From: an uncultured Verrucomicrobiota bacterium
GTDB lineage: Bacteria > Verrucomicrobiota > Verrucomicrobiia > Opitutales > Opitutaceae
Reading direction: 5' to 3'
Assembly: GCA_903898675.1 (NCBI GenBank)
Contig: CAIUGM010000006.1
Span: 1-64,000, forward strand
Length of the DNA stretch: 64,000 nt
Part shown: positions 30,780-39,644 of the stretch, piece after piece
Layout of the letters: each line of letters starts with the position of its first letter
Numbering within the stretch: position 1 is the first letter of the stretch
Translations under genes and position numbers: made by a program
The notes under the pieces: generated by a model
Told to the model about the DNA's origin: nothing
The model's input: the letters and a program-made list of their open reading frames with translations, nothing else
Databases searched by the model: none

Positions 30780-30844
30780 CCCACGGAACCCACCGAATAC
30801 CCGAAAGAAGACGGATTGAGTTCGGTGTATTCCGTGGGCAACCC
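30776..30844. repeat. Imperfect inverted repeat 'ttagcccacggaacccaccgaatac ... ttcggtgtattccgtgggcaa'
   Basis: Fills the gap between the stop codon at 30777 and the trpF start at 30848. Confidence 0.8.
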
Positions 30845-30847
30845 AAC

Positions 30848-31519
30848 ATGATCAACGGCATCAGGCTCAAGGTTTGCGGCATCACCTCGCTGGTCGATGC
30901 GGATGCGGCGGATGCCGTGGGGGCGGATTTCCTCGGCTTCATCTTTTATCCGAAGTCCCCGCGCTGGGTTTCCAACCCGCAGTACCGGGCGATGAAGGAC
31001 CGGCTGCCCCCGCGCAAGACCGTGGCCGTCTCGGTCGGGCCGACCGCGGCGGATCTCGCGAAACAGGCCGAGCTGGGTTTCGATTTTTTCCAGATTCATT
31101 TCAACCCGCAGACCCCGCGGGAGGTCATCGGCTCCTGGGCGGCGACCGTGGGCGTCTCCCGTCTCTGGCTCGCCCCCCGGCTCCCCCCGAGCGTCGAGAT
31201 CTATCCCGAGCTGCTGGATTACGCCGAGACGATCCTGATCGACACTTTTCACCCCGACAAGATGGGCGGCACGGGCGAGACCGGCGACTGGGCGAAGTTC
31301 AAGCGCTACCGGGAATCCTATCCCGCGAAGCACTGGATCCTCTCCGGTGGACTCGACCCGCACAACGTGGCCGAGGCTGTGACCGCCACCGGCGCGAAGA
31401 TCGTCGACGTGAACAGCGGCGTCGAGCAGGCCCCCGGCATCAAAAGCCCGGCGAAACTCAAGGCCTTCGTCCTCGCGCTGCACAACGCCACGAAGGCGGG
31501 GAATCCGTCGTACGGTTAA
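30848..31519 (+). CDS. trpF: Phosphoribosylanthranilate isomerase-like protein
   Basis: KVCGIT, DFLGFIFYPKSPR, FFQIHF, ILSGGLDPHNVAEAV, VDVNSGVE. Confidence 0.85.
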   Translation: MINGIRLKVCGITSLVDADAADAVGADFLGFIFYPKSPRWVSNPQYRAMKDRLPPRKTVAVSVGPTAADLAKQAELGFDFFQIHFNPQTPREVIGSWAATVGVSRLWLAPRLPPSVEIYPELLDYAETILIDTFHPDKMGGTGETGDWAKFKRYRESYPAKHWILSGGLDPHNVAEAVTATGAKIVDVNSGVEQAPGIKSPAKLKAFVLALHNATKAGNPSYG

Positions 31520-31527
31520 GCGTAGCC

Positions 31528-31584
31528 TGTGGGAGCGAGCTTGCTCGCGACTCGGGCGTTGTCGCGAGCAAGCTCGCTCCCACA
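31528..31584. repeat. REP hairpin tgtgggagcgagcttgctcgcgac
   Basis: Perfect 24-bp arms (31528-31551/31561-31584), 9-nt loop. Confidence 0.95.
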
Positions 31585-31694
31585 TTGACAAGTCGAATAG
31601 TGAAGCCGGTTTCGATAAGCACGTGAGGTATTGAAGAGGGGATCGGTCTCTCAACCCCCAACTTTCGCCTCTCAACTCTGAGCGGCCTAGCCGC

Positions 31695-33035
31695 TCAGAA
31701 CGGCATCCCGCCGCGGCCCTTCATCTGCTCCATCTGGCGCATCAGCTTCTTCTGGTTGCCGCCCTTCATCATCTTCATGAGCTTCTGCATCTGCTCGAAC
31801 TGCTTGATGAGCTGGTTGACCTCGAGGACCTTGACGCCCGCGCCCTTCGCGATGCGGATGCGGCGGTTGCCATTGAGGATGCCGGGCTTGCGCCGCTCCT
31901 GCAGGGTCATCGACTGGATGATGGCCTCCGTGCGCTTCATCTGCTTGTCCGCGTCGCCGGGCAACTCCACGCCGCTCATGCCGGGCATCATGCCCATGAT
32001 GGACTGCATCGAGCCCATCTTCTTCACCTGCTGCATCTGCGCGAGAAAGTCCTCCAGGTTGAAGTCGGCCTTGCGCATCTTCTCCGCCATGCGCTCGGCT
32101 TCCTTCTCGTCGATGTTCTCCTGCGCCCGCTCGACCAGCGACACGACGTCGCCCATGCCGAGGATGCGCGAGGCGAGCCGCTCCGGATAAAAGATCTCAA
32201 AGTCCGCGGTCTTCTCGCCGGTGCCGATGAACTTGATGGGGACGCCCGTGACCGACTTGATCGACAGCGCCGCGCCACCGCGCGCATCGCCGTCGAGCTT
32301 GGTCAGGATGAGGCCCGTCAGCCCGAGGGCGTCGTGGAAGGCCTTGGCGACATTGACCGCCTCCTGGCCGAGCGCGCCGTCGGCGACGAGCAGGATCTCA
32401 TCCGGCTGCACCTTGGCGCTGAGCCGTTTGACTTCCTCGATCAACTCCTGGTCGATCTGGAGGCGGCCGGCCGTGTCGAAGAGAATGACGTCGGCGCTTT
32501 GCTGGTGCGCCAGTTCCAGGCCCTTGGCGCCGATGGCAACGACGTCCTTGGATTCCCGGTCGCCGTAGAAGCCGAGTTCCTCCTGTTTCGCCAGGATTTC
32601 CAGCTGGTCGATGGCGGCGGGACGGTAGACGTCGCACGCGATGAGAAACGGCCGCGCGCCTTTTTTCTTGAGCAGCTTGCCGAGCTTGGCGGTGGAGGTG
32701 GTCTTGCCGGAGCCGTGGAGACCGACCAGCAAAATCTTGAGCGGCCGTTTCTGGGCGAGCTCGGTGGTGCCCTCGCCGAGGAGTTTCACCAGTTCGTCGT
32801 TGATGATCTTGACGACCTGCTGGCCGGGCGTGACGGACCGGAGCACTTCCTGGCCGTTGCATTGCTGCTGGACGCGCTCGATGAACTCGCGGGCGACCTT
32901 GAAATGGACGTCGGCGGCGAGCAGGGCGGCGCGCACTTCCTTGAGGGCGTCCGCCATGTTGGCCTCGGACAGTTGGCCGACGCCGCGGAGGTTGCGCAGG
33001 GCGCCGGTCAGTTTTTCGGTAAGGCTTTCGAACAT
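31695..33035 (-). CDS. ffh: Signal recognition particle protein Ffh
   Basis: [40 protein letters not shown], Met-rich M domain (MGMMPGM...MKMMKGG). Confidence 0.96.
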   Translation of the reverse strand: MFESLTEKLTGALRNLRGVGQLSEANMADALKEVRAALLAADVHFKVAREFIERVQQQCNGQEVLRSVTPGQQVVKIINDELVKLLGEGTTELAQKRPLKILLVGLHGSGKTTSTAKLGKLLKKKGARPFLIACDVYRPAAIDQLEILAKQEELGFYGDRESKDVVAIGAKGLELAHQQSADVILFDTAGRLQIDQELIEEVKRLSAKVQPDEILLVADGALGQEAVNVAKAFHDALGLTGLILTKLDGDARGGAALSIKSVTGVPIKFIGTGEKTADFEIFYPERLASRILGMGDVVSLVERAQENIDEKEAERMAEKMRKADFNLEDFLAQMQQVKKMGSMQSIMGMMPGMSGVELPGDADKQMKRTEAIIQSMTLQERRKPGILNGNRRIRIAKGAGVKVLEVNQLIKQFEQMQKLMKMMKGGNQKKLMRQMEQMKGRGGMPF

Positions 33036-33107
33036 GGGAACCCGCAAAAGAAACCACTAACGGGCAGTAATAAACACTAATTTTGGGGCATAGGTTTGGT
33101 ATTCCGC

Positions 33108-33183
33108 AGGTGGAACCCGGCCTCCCGGACGGGTTTTGCTCGCGCCGGCGCACTGAAACGCCTCCGGAGGCCGCGTTCCACCT
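33108..33183. repeat. Inverted repeat aggtggaacccggcctcc / ggaggccgcgttccacct
   Basis: 18-bp arms with one mismatch. Confidence 0.85.
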
Positions 33184-33235
33184 TGGCCAACTATCGCTTG
33201 CCACCCGGCCCCGTGGGCGTGAAGGTCTGCGTCAA

Positions 33236-34720
33236 ATGACTCCCGCTCCGCGCACTGTTGCCATCGTCGGCCGCCCCAATGTGGGCAAGAGCCGCCTGTT
33301 TAACCGGCTGGCGCGCAAGCGTATTTCCATTGTCCATGATATGCCGGGCGTGACGCGGGACGTCGTGAACGCGGAGGTCAAGGACGGCAGCTACACGCTC
33401 CTCGACACCGGCGGCCTGGGTCTGACCGGCAGCGATACGCCGGCACGGATCACCAAGGCGTCGGAAGAGCAGGTGGCCTTCGCCATCGAGGCGGCCGCGG
33501 TCATCGTCTTCGTGGTCGACGCGCGCGAGGGCGTCACCGGGCTGGACGAGCGCATCGCCCAGCGCCTGCGCAAGAGCAAGAAGCACGTGATCCTCGCGGC
33601 CAACAAGGCCGACAGCGGCAAGGAGAAGGTCGCGGAGATCTCCGAGTTTTACCGGCTGGGCTTTGGCGAGCCGATTTACCTTTCCGCGGAGCACGGCAAC
33701 GGCGAGGCCGCGTTGCGCGACGCGATCATGGAGAAGCTCGGGCCGGAGCCCGCCGAGACGGACCTCGACCGGGAGCGCCTGAGCATCTGCTTCGTCGGCC
33801 GGCCCAACGTCGGCAAGTCGTCCCTCAGCAACCGGCTCCTCAAGAGCGACCGGCTGATCGTCAGCGACCAGCCCGGCACGACGCGCGACGCCGTGGAACT
33901 CGATTTCACCTATACCAGCCGCGAGGGCAAGCCGTGGGCGTTCCGCCTGATGGACACCGCCGGCATCCGGGCGGCCACCAAGCTGTCGTCATCGGTCGAG
34001 TATTTTTCCCGCCTGCGTTCGCTCGAGGCGATCAAGAGCGCCGACGTGGTGTTCATGGTGCTCGACGCCATGGACGGCGTGACGCACCAGGACCAGGCCA
34101 TCGCCGGCGAGATCATCAAGGCGGCGAAGCCCATCGTGATCGTGGTCAACAAGTGGGACCTGGTGCACGATGCATTCAACAAGCACGAGGTCGACAAGTT
34201 CAAGACCGAGCGCGAATACCGCGAAAACTACGAGAAGACGCTCTTCGAGAAACTTTTCTTCACGCCCGGCGCGCCGGTGATGTTCGTCTCGGCGCTGACC
34301 GGCCACGAGATCACGCGCATGCTCAAGTCGGCCCGGGCGCTCGCCCGCCGCCTCGACACGAAGATCCCGACCGCGAAGCTCAACGCCACCATCATCGCGC
34401 TCGCGGACCGCACGCCGCCGCCGTCGACCTACGGCACGCGCTTCCGCGTCTATTACGCCACGCAGACCGGCAGCCGGCCGTTCCGCATGAAGCTGTTTTG
34501 CAACCAGGAGCGCAGCCTGACGGAATCCTACCGCCGCTACCTCGAGGCCGGCCTCGTCAAGGAATTCGACCTCGACGGCTGCCCCATCCACTTCGATTTG
34601 ATCGGCAAGAAAAAGCAGTCGGTCGCCGACCGGCTCGCCGCCAAGGGTACGCGCAAGAACCTCGCCGCCGCCGAGGCGGGGGAGGCCGATGACGTGCACG
34701 ACGGCGTGTTCGATGACTGA
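33236..34720 (+). CDS. der: Ribosome biogenesis GTPase Der (EngA)
   Basis: Two GTPase domains (VGRPNVGKSRLFNRL and VGRPNVGKSSLSNRLL), NKAD and NKWD, C-terminal KH-like domain. Confidence 0.96.
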   Translation: MTPAPRTVAIVGRPNVGKSRLFNRLARKRISIVHDMPGVTRDVVNAEVKDGSYTLLDTGGLGLTGSDTPARITKASEEQVAFAIEAAAVIVFVVDAREGVTGLDERIAQRLRKSKKHVILAANKADSGKEKVAEISEFYRLGFGEPIYLSAEHGNGEAALRDAIMEKLGPEPAETDLDRERLSICFVGRPNVGKSSLSNRLLKSDRLIVSDQPGTTRDAVELDFTYTSREGKPWAFRLMDTAGIRAATKLSSSVEYFSRLRSLEAIKSADVVFMVLDAMDGVTHQDQAIAGEIIKAAKPIVIVVNKWDLVHDAFNKHEVDKFKTEREYRENYEKTLFEKLFFTPGAPVMFVSALTGHEITRMLKSARALARRLDTKIPTAKLNATIIALADRTPPPSTYGTRFRVYYATQTGSRPFRMKLFCNQERSLTESYRRYLEAGLVKEFDLDGCPIHFDLIGKKKQSVADRLAAKGTRKNLAAAEAGEADDVHDGVFDD

Positions 34721-34749
34721 GGGAGCCACCCGGATATGATGCCAATGCC

Positions 34750-34821
34750 TGTCATGCTGAGCGAAGCGAAGCATCCAGGTGCATGCGCGGATCTGGATTC
34801 TTCGCTACGCTCAGAATGACA
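34750..34821. repeat. Inverted repeat 'tgtcatgctgagcgaagcgaagcatcc ... ggattcttcgctacgctcagaatgaca'
   Basis: Arms read directly between der and fmt. Confidence 0.85.
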
Positions 34822-34840
34822 ACGCAGAGGTCTAACGCCC

Positions 34841-35839
34841 ATGCTTAAGCTCGTCTTCATGGGCTCCGACCCGATCGCCCTGCCGGCGCTGAACTGGCTG
34901 GCCGGGGAGGGGAGCGGTGTCGCCCAGGTCGTCGGGGTCTTCACCCAGCCGGACCGGGCGGCCGGCCGCGGCCAGAAAATTCAGGCCACCGAGATCAAGC
35001 TCTGGGCGGAGGCCCGCGGGCTCCCCGTCCTGCAACCGCAGAAAGTCGGCCCGGCGGAACGCCAGCAACTGCTAGACCTGCAGCCCGACCTGACCCTGGT
35101 CATGGCCTACGGGCATATTTTGCGGCAGGAATTCATCGATGCCCCGCGGCTCGGCACGTTCAACCTGCACACCTCGGTGCTGCCGCACTACCGTGGCGCC
35201 TCGCCGATCCAGACGGCGATCTGCAACGGCGAGCGCGAGACGGGCGTGACGCTCATGCGGCTCGTGTTCAAGCTCGACGCCGGCCCGGTGGCGGAGGTGG
35301 AACGCGTGGCCATCGACCCGCTCGACACGGCCCGGGAAATCGAGGCCAAGCTAGCCGCAGCCTGCGTGCCCCTGCTCGCCCGGAGTCTCGGCAGGATTGC
35401 CGCGGGCGCCCAGACGTTCACGCCACAGGACGAATCCCAGGCGACGTTCTGCCGGCGGCTGGAGAAGGCCGACGGTGCACTCGATTTCCACGCTCCGGCT
35501 GCGGCGCTGGCCGCCCGGATCAACGGGCTCATGCCCTGGCCGGGCTGCACCGTGGCGATCAACGGCCAGGTCGTGAAACTGGGCCTGGCGGACGTTAGTA
35601 GTTTAATAGACTACAAACCGGCCGGGGTCGGGGTCGTGGTTGGCACCGACGAGCACGGCCTGCTCGTCGCCACCGGGCAGGGGACGCTGCGCCTGCGCCT
35701 GCTCCAGCGCCCGGGCGGCCGGATGTTGCCGGCCGGGGAGTTTGTCCGCGGGTTTCCCGTGCCGGCCGGCACCGTGCTGCCGTCGCAACCGATGACCCCG
35801 CTCGTGGCACCGGCGCCGTTTCCGCGGGTCAAGGTCTAA
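34841..35839 (+). CDS. fmt: Methionyl-tRNA formyltransferase
   Basis: LVFMGSDPIALPAL, FTQPDRAAGRG, NLHTSVLPHYRGASPIQTAI, G(T/V)TLM, C-terminal OB-like domain RPGGRMLPAGEF. Confidence 0.94.
   Translation: MLKLVFMGSDPIALPALNWLAGEGSGVAQVVGVFTQPDRAAGRGQKIQATEIKLWAEARGLPVLQPQKVGPAERQQLLDLQPDLTLVMAYGHILRQEFIDAPRLGTFNLHTSVLPHYRGASPIQTAICNGERETGVTLMRLVFKLDAGPVAEVERVAIDPLDTAREIEAKLAAACVPLLARSLGRIAAGAQTFTPQDESQATFCRRLEKADGALDFHAPAAALAARINGLMPWPGCTVAINGQVVKLGLADVSSLIDYKPAGVGVVVGTDEHGLLVATGQGTLRLRLLQRPGGRMLPAGEFVRGFPVPAGTVLPSQPMTPLVAPAPFPRVKV
35594..35618. repeat. Copy of the gttagtag...ctacaaac element inside fmt
   Basis: gttagtagtttaatagactacaaac; core gtagtttaatagactac is the exact reverse complement of the core gtagtctattaaactac at 27583-27605. 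Confidence 0.85.
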
Positions 35840-35878
35840 GGCTTGTTTTTGCCCCGCAAATTCCCAACCATCGCCCCC

Positions 35879-36463
35879 ATGAAAAGTCCGCTCTTTCGCT
35901 ATGTCGGTTTGCTCGTCGTCCTGACCTCGCCGGCCTGGGCGCAACAGAATTACTCCACGGACAACACCCGGGTGGAGCTGGCCAGTCTCCGGCAGGATGT
36001 GCTGCTCCTGACCCAGCGCGTCGGCGAGCTGACCATGACCGTCGAGCAGCTCAACCGCGACAACAACACGCTTCAGGGCAAGCTCGGCCAGAGCTTGGTC
36101 ACAGTGGAGCAGTTGAACGCGGCCGTGGCGGACATGAACCGCACCATTCAGGGTGCGCTCGCCGACCAGAAGCGCGAGACCCTCGCGCAGGTGGGCGGCC
36201 AGATGGAGCGCCTCGCGCGGCAGACCCAGGCGGCGATCGATGCCGTGGCGAAGAACCAGGCCACGCGGCCGGTGGTGCAGACCGCGTTTACCGAGGAATT
36301 CCCGAAGGAGGGCATCAATTACACCGTGCAGCCCGGCGACACCCTCGCCGTCATCGCGCGCAAGAACAACGCGAAGCTCAAGGACATCATCAACGCGAAC
36401 AAGATCGCCGACCAAAGCAAGATCATGGTCGGCCAGACGCTGTTCATCCCGCAGGGCAAATAA
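35879..36463 (+). CDS. LysM-domain secreted coiled-coil protein
   Basis: Signal peptide; C-terminal INYTVQPGDTLAVIARKNNAKLKDIINANKIADQSKIMVGQTLFIP. Confidence 0.88.
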   Translation: MKSPLFRYVGLLVVLTSPAWAQQNYSTDNTRVELASLRQDVLLLTQRVGELTMTVEQLNRDNNTLQGKLGQSLVTVEQLNAAVADMNRTIQGALADQKRETLAQVGGQMERLARQTQAAIDAVAKNQATRPVVQTAFTEEFPKEGINYTVQPGDTLAVIARKNNAKLKDIINANKIADQSKIMVGQTLFIPQGK

Positions 36464-36467
36464 TTTC

Positions 36468-37376
36468 ATGGCTACCCCAAAATCACGGCTGGGTCGCGGA
36501 CTCGGCTCACTGATCAGCAGCGGCACCACCCCGCCGAAAACCACGGCGCCAGTGGCGCTCGCGCCGGCACCCGTCGCGGTCGCCGACGGTCTGCCGGGTT
36601 ACCGGGAAGTCGCGGTCCATCTGGTCGAGCCGAACCCCTATCAACCGCGCAAGGAGTTTTCCCCCGAGGCGCTCACCGAGCTGGTGGAGAGCATCCGCGC
36701 CGAGGGCCTGTTGCAACCGATCGTGGTCCGGCCGGTGGGCGACCGCTTCCAGCTCATCGCGGGCGAGCGCCGCTGGCGCGCCTTTCAGCAACTGAAGCTC
36801 AAGGCGATTCCCGCGCGGATCATGACGTCCAGCGACGCGTCGTCCGCGTCCCTGGCCCTGATCGAGAATTTACAGCGCGCCGACCTGAACCCCCTCGAGG
36901 AGGCGCACGGCTACGCCAGCCTCATCCGCGATTTCGACCTGACGCAGGAAGCCGCGGCCCAGCGCGTCGGCAAGGGCCGCGCCACGGTCGCTAATTCCCT
37001 GCGGTTGCTCGGCCTCGAGGCGGAGCTGCAAGGCTACATCGGAAAGGGGATGCTCAGCGTCGGCCATGCGAAGGTGCTGCTTGGCGTCGAGAACTCGGCG
37101 GAGCGCCTCGTCCTGGCCCGGCGAACCATGGAGCAGGGCTTGAGTGTGCGGGCGCTGGAGGAACTCCTGCAGCACCACGCCGGCGGCGCCGGCAAGAAGC
37201 GCAAGATGCCCGCCGCCACGGCGACGGCCCTGTCCGATATTGAGAAAAAGCTGACCTCCCACCTGGGCGCGCGGAGCACCCTGAAGCATTCCCCCAAGCG
37301 CGGCCGTATCATCATCGAATACCAAGGCAACGAGGACCTGTCGCGCGTGCTGGAGAAGATGGGCCTGAGGCTTTGA
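36468..37376 (+). CDS. parB: ParB-family chromosome partitioning protein
   Basis: KSRLGRGLGSLIS, NPYQPRKEFSPEALTELVESIRAEGLLQPIVVRP, IAGERRWRA, ENLQRADLNPLEEAHGY, QRVGKGRATVANSLRLL. Confidence 0.94.
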   Translation: MATPKSRLGRGLGSLISSGTTPPKTTAPVALAPAPVAVADGLPGYREVAVHLVEPNPYQPRKEFSPEALTELVESIRAEGLLQPIVVRPVGDRFQLIAGERRWRAFQQLKLKAIPARIMTSSDASSASLALIENLQRADLNPLEEAHGYASLIRDFDLTQEAAAQRVGKGRATVANSLRLLGLEAELQGYIGKGMLSVGHAKVLLGVENSAERLVLARRTMEQGLSVRALEELLQHHAGGAGKKRKMPAATATALSDIEKKLTSHLGARSTLKHSPKRGRIIIEYQGNEDLSRVLEKMGLRL

Positions 37377-37394
37377 GAGAGAGTGACCGGAGTC

Positions 37395-37580
37395 TTTGAA
37401 CCACAGAGACACGGAGGCACAGAGGACCGACCGACTGCGGATTTTTGCTCCAAGTCAGCCAAGGCAACCGAGTTGAGGCGTCACCGGGCTCCAACTTCAT
37501 CGGATATCGCAAGGTTCACACCAATCCACCCTGTTTCTTTAGTTTCCCTCTTTCTGTGTCTCTGTGCTTCTGTGGTGAAA
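37395..37580. repeat. Imperfect inverted repeat of the 'accacagagacacggaggcacagagg' family
   Basis: Left 37395-37425, right ctttctgtgtctctgtgcttctgtggtgaaa 37550-37580. Confidence 0.8.
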
Positions 37581-37646
37581 TCAGCTCAGACCGGGTCAGA
37601 ACTAGGTTTGACAAAGCTGGTCTGACTACGTTGCTTTCCACTCTTT

Positions 37647-38015
37647 ATGACCCTGATCATCTACCTTTTGACGGCCATCCTGTTGTTCACTTCCGTGTTC
37701 CTGATCTTCGTCGTGCTCATGCAGCGCGCCAAGACTGACGGCGGCATCGGTGCGGCCATGGGCGGCGGCAGCATGGAATCCACCTTCGGCGCCGAGACCG
37801 GCAACGTGCTCAGCAAGGCGACCATTAACGCCGCGGTCATCTTCTTCGTGGTGAGCTTCCTCCTGTACCTCTCCCACATCTACCAGTCCAAGCACCATGA
37901 GACGGGCGACAACCGCCTGCCGACCGTGGTGGCTCCGGCCGCGACGAGTGCGCCAGCCGCCACGACCCCGGCTCCGCTGACCACGCAGCCCGCCCCGGGT
38001 GAGCCCAAGAAGTAA
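37647..38015 (+). CDS. secG: Preprotein translocase subunit SecG
   Basis: Two TMs; FLIFVVLMQRAKTDGGIGAAMGGGSMESTFGAETGNVLSKAT. Confidence 0.9.
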   Translation: MTLIIYLLTAILLFTSVFLIFVVLMQRAKTDGGIGAAMGGGSMESTFGAETGNVLSKATINAAVIFFVVSFLLYLSHIYQSKHHETGDNRLPTVVAPAATSAPAATTPAPLTTQPAPGEPKK

Positions 38016-38022
38016 ACTTTCC

Positions 38023-38048
38023 AGCCCGGTGTTTTACCGGGCTTTTTT
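38023..38048 (+). terminator. Intrinsic terminator after secG, overlapping the start of the next CDS
   Basis: agcccggt-gtttt-accgggct followed by tttttt. Confidence 0.85.
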
Positions 38049-38895
38049 CTGCCTGCTGGCGGTGGCCCTGCGGCTGGACCTGACGGCTCAGGCCACGGGT
38101 TACCGGCCGGCCGCCAACTACGCGGCCGGCGGCAAGGCCGACCAGGCCAAGGGCGCGCAGATCCTCGAGACCTTCCGCCGCGCCGGCATCGCCGGCAGCT
38201 ACTGGCTCTCCGTCGAACTCCGGATCATGCCGCACCAGGGCGCCGAACGCACCGTGAGCGGCGAGTTGTTTGGCACCCGGAACGAGCAGGGGCCGCTTTC
38301 GCGCCTGATCCTCGCCGGGCCGGCCGGAGCGCGGTCGTGGCTCATCCAAGGCGGACCGCAACCGGCACTCTGGCTGACGGATGGCACCGCCGCTGACCCG
38401 GTGACCCGGCCGGTTGCAGACGACAAGCTGCTGGCTCCAATCGACGGCAGCCAGGGCACGGACCTGACGCCGTTCGACCTGCAGATGCCTTTTCTCTACT
38501 GGACGGACTTTGTGTATGAGGGCCTCGCGCGCGTGCGCGGGCGCCCGGCGGACAGCTTTGTGCTTTATCCACCGGCGGACCTGGCCGCCCGGCAGCCCAG
38601 CCTGACGGGCGTGCGGGTTTTTATCGACACGCAGTTCCAGGCCCTCGTGCAGGCCGAGTTGCTCGGGGCCAAGGGTGTAGCGGAAAAAACCATCTCCATC
38701 CTCGACCTGAAGAAAGTGGGGGACCAGTGGATCGTGCAGTCGATCGACCTCCGCAACAACCTCACGCGTGACAAGACCCGCTTCACGGTGAAGGCCGCCG
38801 CTTTGAACCTAGACCTGCCGGCCGCGGTGTTCGACCCGGCGCAACTTGCCACGGCCCCGGCGCCGGTGCCGGCGGAGAAGATCCAGCATTTCTGA
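38029..38895 (+). CDS. Outer-membrane lipoprotein-sorting-like secreted protein
   Basis: GTG start inside terminator stem; signal peptide VFYRAFFCLLAVALRLDLTAQA; LolA-like beta pattern; exact start uncertain. Confidence 0.65.
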   Translation: MFYRAFFCLLAVALRLDLTAQATGYRPAANYAAGGKADQAKGAQILETFRRAGIAGSYWLSVELRIMPHQGAERTVSGELFGTRNEQGPLSRLILAGPAGARSWLIQGGPQPALWLTDGTAADPVTRPVADDKLLAPIDGSQGTDLTPFDLQMPFLYWTDFVYEGLARVRGRPADSFVLYPPADLAARQPSLTGVRVFIDTQFQALVQAELLGAKGVAEKTISILDLKKVGDQWIVQSIDLRNNLTRDKTRFTVKAAALNLDLPAAVFDPAQLATAPAPVPAEKIQHF

Positions 38896-38920
38896 TTGCC
38901 GGAGCCAATCCAGGGCGAGT

Positions 38921-39071
38921 GACCACGGATTACACGGATGATCACTGATGGATGCACTCCGCAGGAAGCTCTAAACCGGGCGCGACCCGGAATCCGCAGA
39001 TTCGACCCGCGATCCGTTGCGGTTTGTTTCTCTTCCGGAATATTCGTGTCCATTCGTGTAATTCGTGGTTA
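38921..39071. repeat. Imperfect inverted repeat 'gaccacggattacacggat ... attcgtgtaattcgtggtta'
   Basis: Arms read directly. Confidence 0.7.
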
Positions 39072-39084
39072 AGAAAACTGACTT

Positions 39085-39459
39085 ATGCCCGATAAGATCG
39101 CCCGCCCGTTTCCGCTCACGCTGGAGCTCGAGTTTCTCGACCGCCTGAGCGAACCCGTGCGCGAGGGGCGGGCCAAGTCGGTGAGCGACATCATCCGCAC
39201 CGCGCTTGAGAATTACGACCTCGCCAACGTCGTGGTCATGCACCCGCTGCAGGTGCAGATCTCGGTCCGCCTGCCGGCCGAGATCCGGAAAAACCTGCGC
39301 AAGGTTTCCCGCAGCAAGCACACCAGCATCGGCCAGCTGGTCCGGGCGGCCGTGGAGGCCTACCTGCCGCGACTGGAGACCGCTCCCGCCGCGGCCAAGA
39401 CCGCGGTGGTCGGCCAGAAACGGAAGCCGCTCAAGCGGAAGCGCGCCCGGAAGCGATAG
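39085..39459 (+). CDS. Putative double ribbon-helix-helix DNA-binding protein with basic tail
   Basis: Two RHH-like units ([36 protein letters not shown] and [38 protein letters not shown]), C-terminal [13 protein letters not shown]. Confidence 0.6.
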   Translation: MPDKIARPFPLTLELEFLDRLSEPVREGRAKSVSDIIRTALENYDLANVVVMHPLQVQISVRLPAEIRKNLRKVSRSKHTSIGQLVRAAVEAYLPRLETAPAAAKTAVVGQKRKPLKRKRARKR

Positions 39460-39644
39460 GGGCCGTGCCCGCACCGTCCCGGCGCAGGCGAAGGCGTTTG
39501 AGGGCAATCGCCCCCACCAGGATCGTGTCCTTCGCGGTTACTGACTTCTGCGCCAACTGTACCGGTCATTATGACAAACGCCTCCCGGCGACCCCAAGCC
39601 GCAAGCTTGCCTTCGGAAACCGCCGCCCCTTATTTCTGCCCGGA

